This document shows, one piece after another, positions 5,808-6,212 of a DNA stretch of 6,212 nt. The stretch spans positions 1-6,212 of the forward strand of contig NCRO01000162.1 of assembly GCA_002849045.2 (NCBI GenBank). Reading direction: 5' to 3'. How positions within the stretch are numbered: position 1 is the first letter of the stretch; each line of letters begins with the position of its first letter. The position numbers were made by a program, and so were the translations under genes. The DNA comes from Candidatus Sediminicultor secundus (lineage in GTDB: Bacteria; Atribacterota; JS1; SB-45; 34-128). Below the pieces are notes generated by a model, which did not search any database, was not told the origin of the DNA, and saw only the letters and a program-made list of their open reading frames with translations.

Positions 5808-6212
5808 ATGACTAAATTAGCAGTATTAGCTATCGGAGGAAACTCCCTTATTAAGGATAAACAACATGAGACTGTAGAAGACCAATATGATGCAGTATGT
5901 GAAACAGCAAAACACATTGCCGGAATGATCGAGCAGGGTTATGATGTGGTAGTTACTCATGGGAATGGTCCTCAGGTAGGATTTATTTTAAGACGTTCAG
6001 AAATTGCCCATGAAGTAGGAGGGATGCATGCAGTACCTTTGGTTAATTGCGGAGCAGATACTCAAGGTGCAATCGGATATCAGATTCAGCAGGCACTTTA
6101 TAATGAATTTAAAAAGAGAGGTATTAAAAAGAAAACCGCTACGGTTGTAACCCAGGTAGTAGTAGATAAAAAAGATCCCGCATTCCAGAATCCTGCAAAA
6201 CCTATAGGTACA
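5808..6212 (+). CDS. arcC: Carbamate kinase, N-terminal part (cut by the window end)
   Basis: An open frame of 135 codons runs from ATG 5808 to the last base without a stop; the family is about 310 residues, so roughly 40% is present. It shows the amino-acid-kinase N-terminus AIGGNSL (8-14), THGNGPQVG (50-58), ADTQGAIGYQIQQAL (83-97) and the TQVVVDKKDPAFQNPAKPIG segment (115-134) typical of carbamate kinases. The enzyme makes ATP, CO2 and ammonia from carbamoyl phosphate and ADP. It sits 3 bases after the second carbamoyltransferase. Only a weak AAGGATGG (5790-5798) inside that gene could act as its ribosome binding site, so translational coupling is likely. The kinase is what makes the cluster energy-yielding. 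It could equally be called yqeA-like from its context next to a ygeW-like gene. Confidence 0.93.
   Translation, partial: MTKLAVLAIGGNSLIKDKQHETVEDQYDAVCETAKHIAGMIEQGYDVVVTHGNGPQVGFILRRSEIAHEVGGMHAVPLVNCGADTQGAIGYQIQQALYNEFKKRGIKKKTATVVTQVVVDKKDPAFQNPAKPIGT

Overview
The window is AT-rich bacterial DNA with compact plus-strand genes and strong purine-rich ribosome binding sites. The gene content (carbamoyltransferases with a carbamate kinase) points to an anaerobic or fermentative bacterium. Low-GC Firmicutes-like lineages or an uncultured anaerobic phylum such as Atribacterota would fit, but nothing here fixes the taxon. Short palindromic intergenic repeats of the kind common in environmental genomes support an uncultured-type genome only weakly.

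Layout. Positions 1-363 are non-coding: repeat fragments, then a very AT-rich stretch that probably carries the promoter of the first gene. A PuuR-like XRE-cupin regulator (364-918) is followed by a guanidino-group hydrolase of the arginine deiminase/DDAH superfamily (1015-1866). A 284-base gap holds a good extended -10 promoter (TGaTATAAT, 1980-1988). Behind it come a YgeW-type carbamoyltransferase (2151-3194), a dihydroorotase/allantoinase-type cyclic amidohydrolase (3245-4624), a second, divergent carbamoyltransferase (4794-5804) and the start of a carbamate kinase (5808 to the window edge). A 169-base spacer inside this set contains a palindromic repeat element, a possible terminator and a period-7 repeat.

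How the genes may work together (inference). The amidohydrolase would open a cyclic ureide to an N-carbamoyl (ureido) compound. The carbamoyltransferases would run in the catabolic direction, splitting ureido groups with phosphate to give carbamoyl phosphate. Carbamate kinase would convert that to ATP, CO2 and ammonia. E. coli has a comparable set (ygeW, hyuA, yqeA) in its purine-catabolism cluster. The unusual points are two carbamoyltransferases with different active-site motifs in one cluster, an amidohydrolase that looks more like dihydroorotase/allantoinase than like HyuA, and a neighbouring guanidino hydrolase. The hydrolase could supply a second ureido substrate such as citrulline. The regulator probably senses a small metabolite of this pathway.
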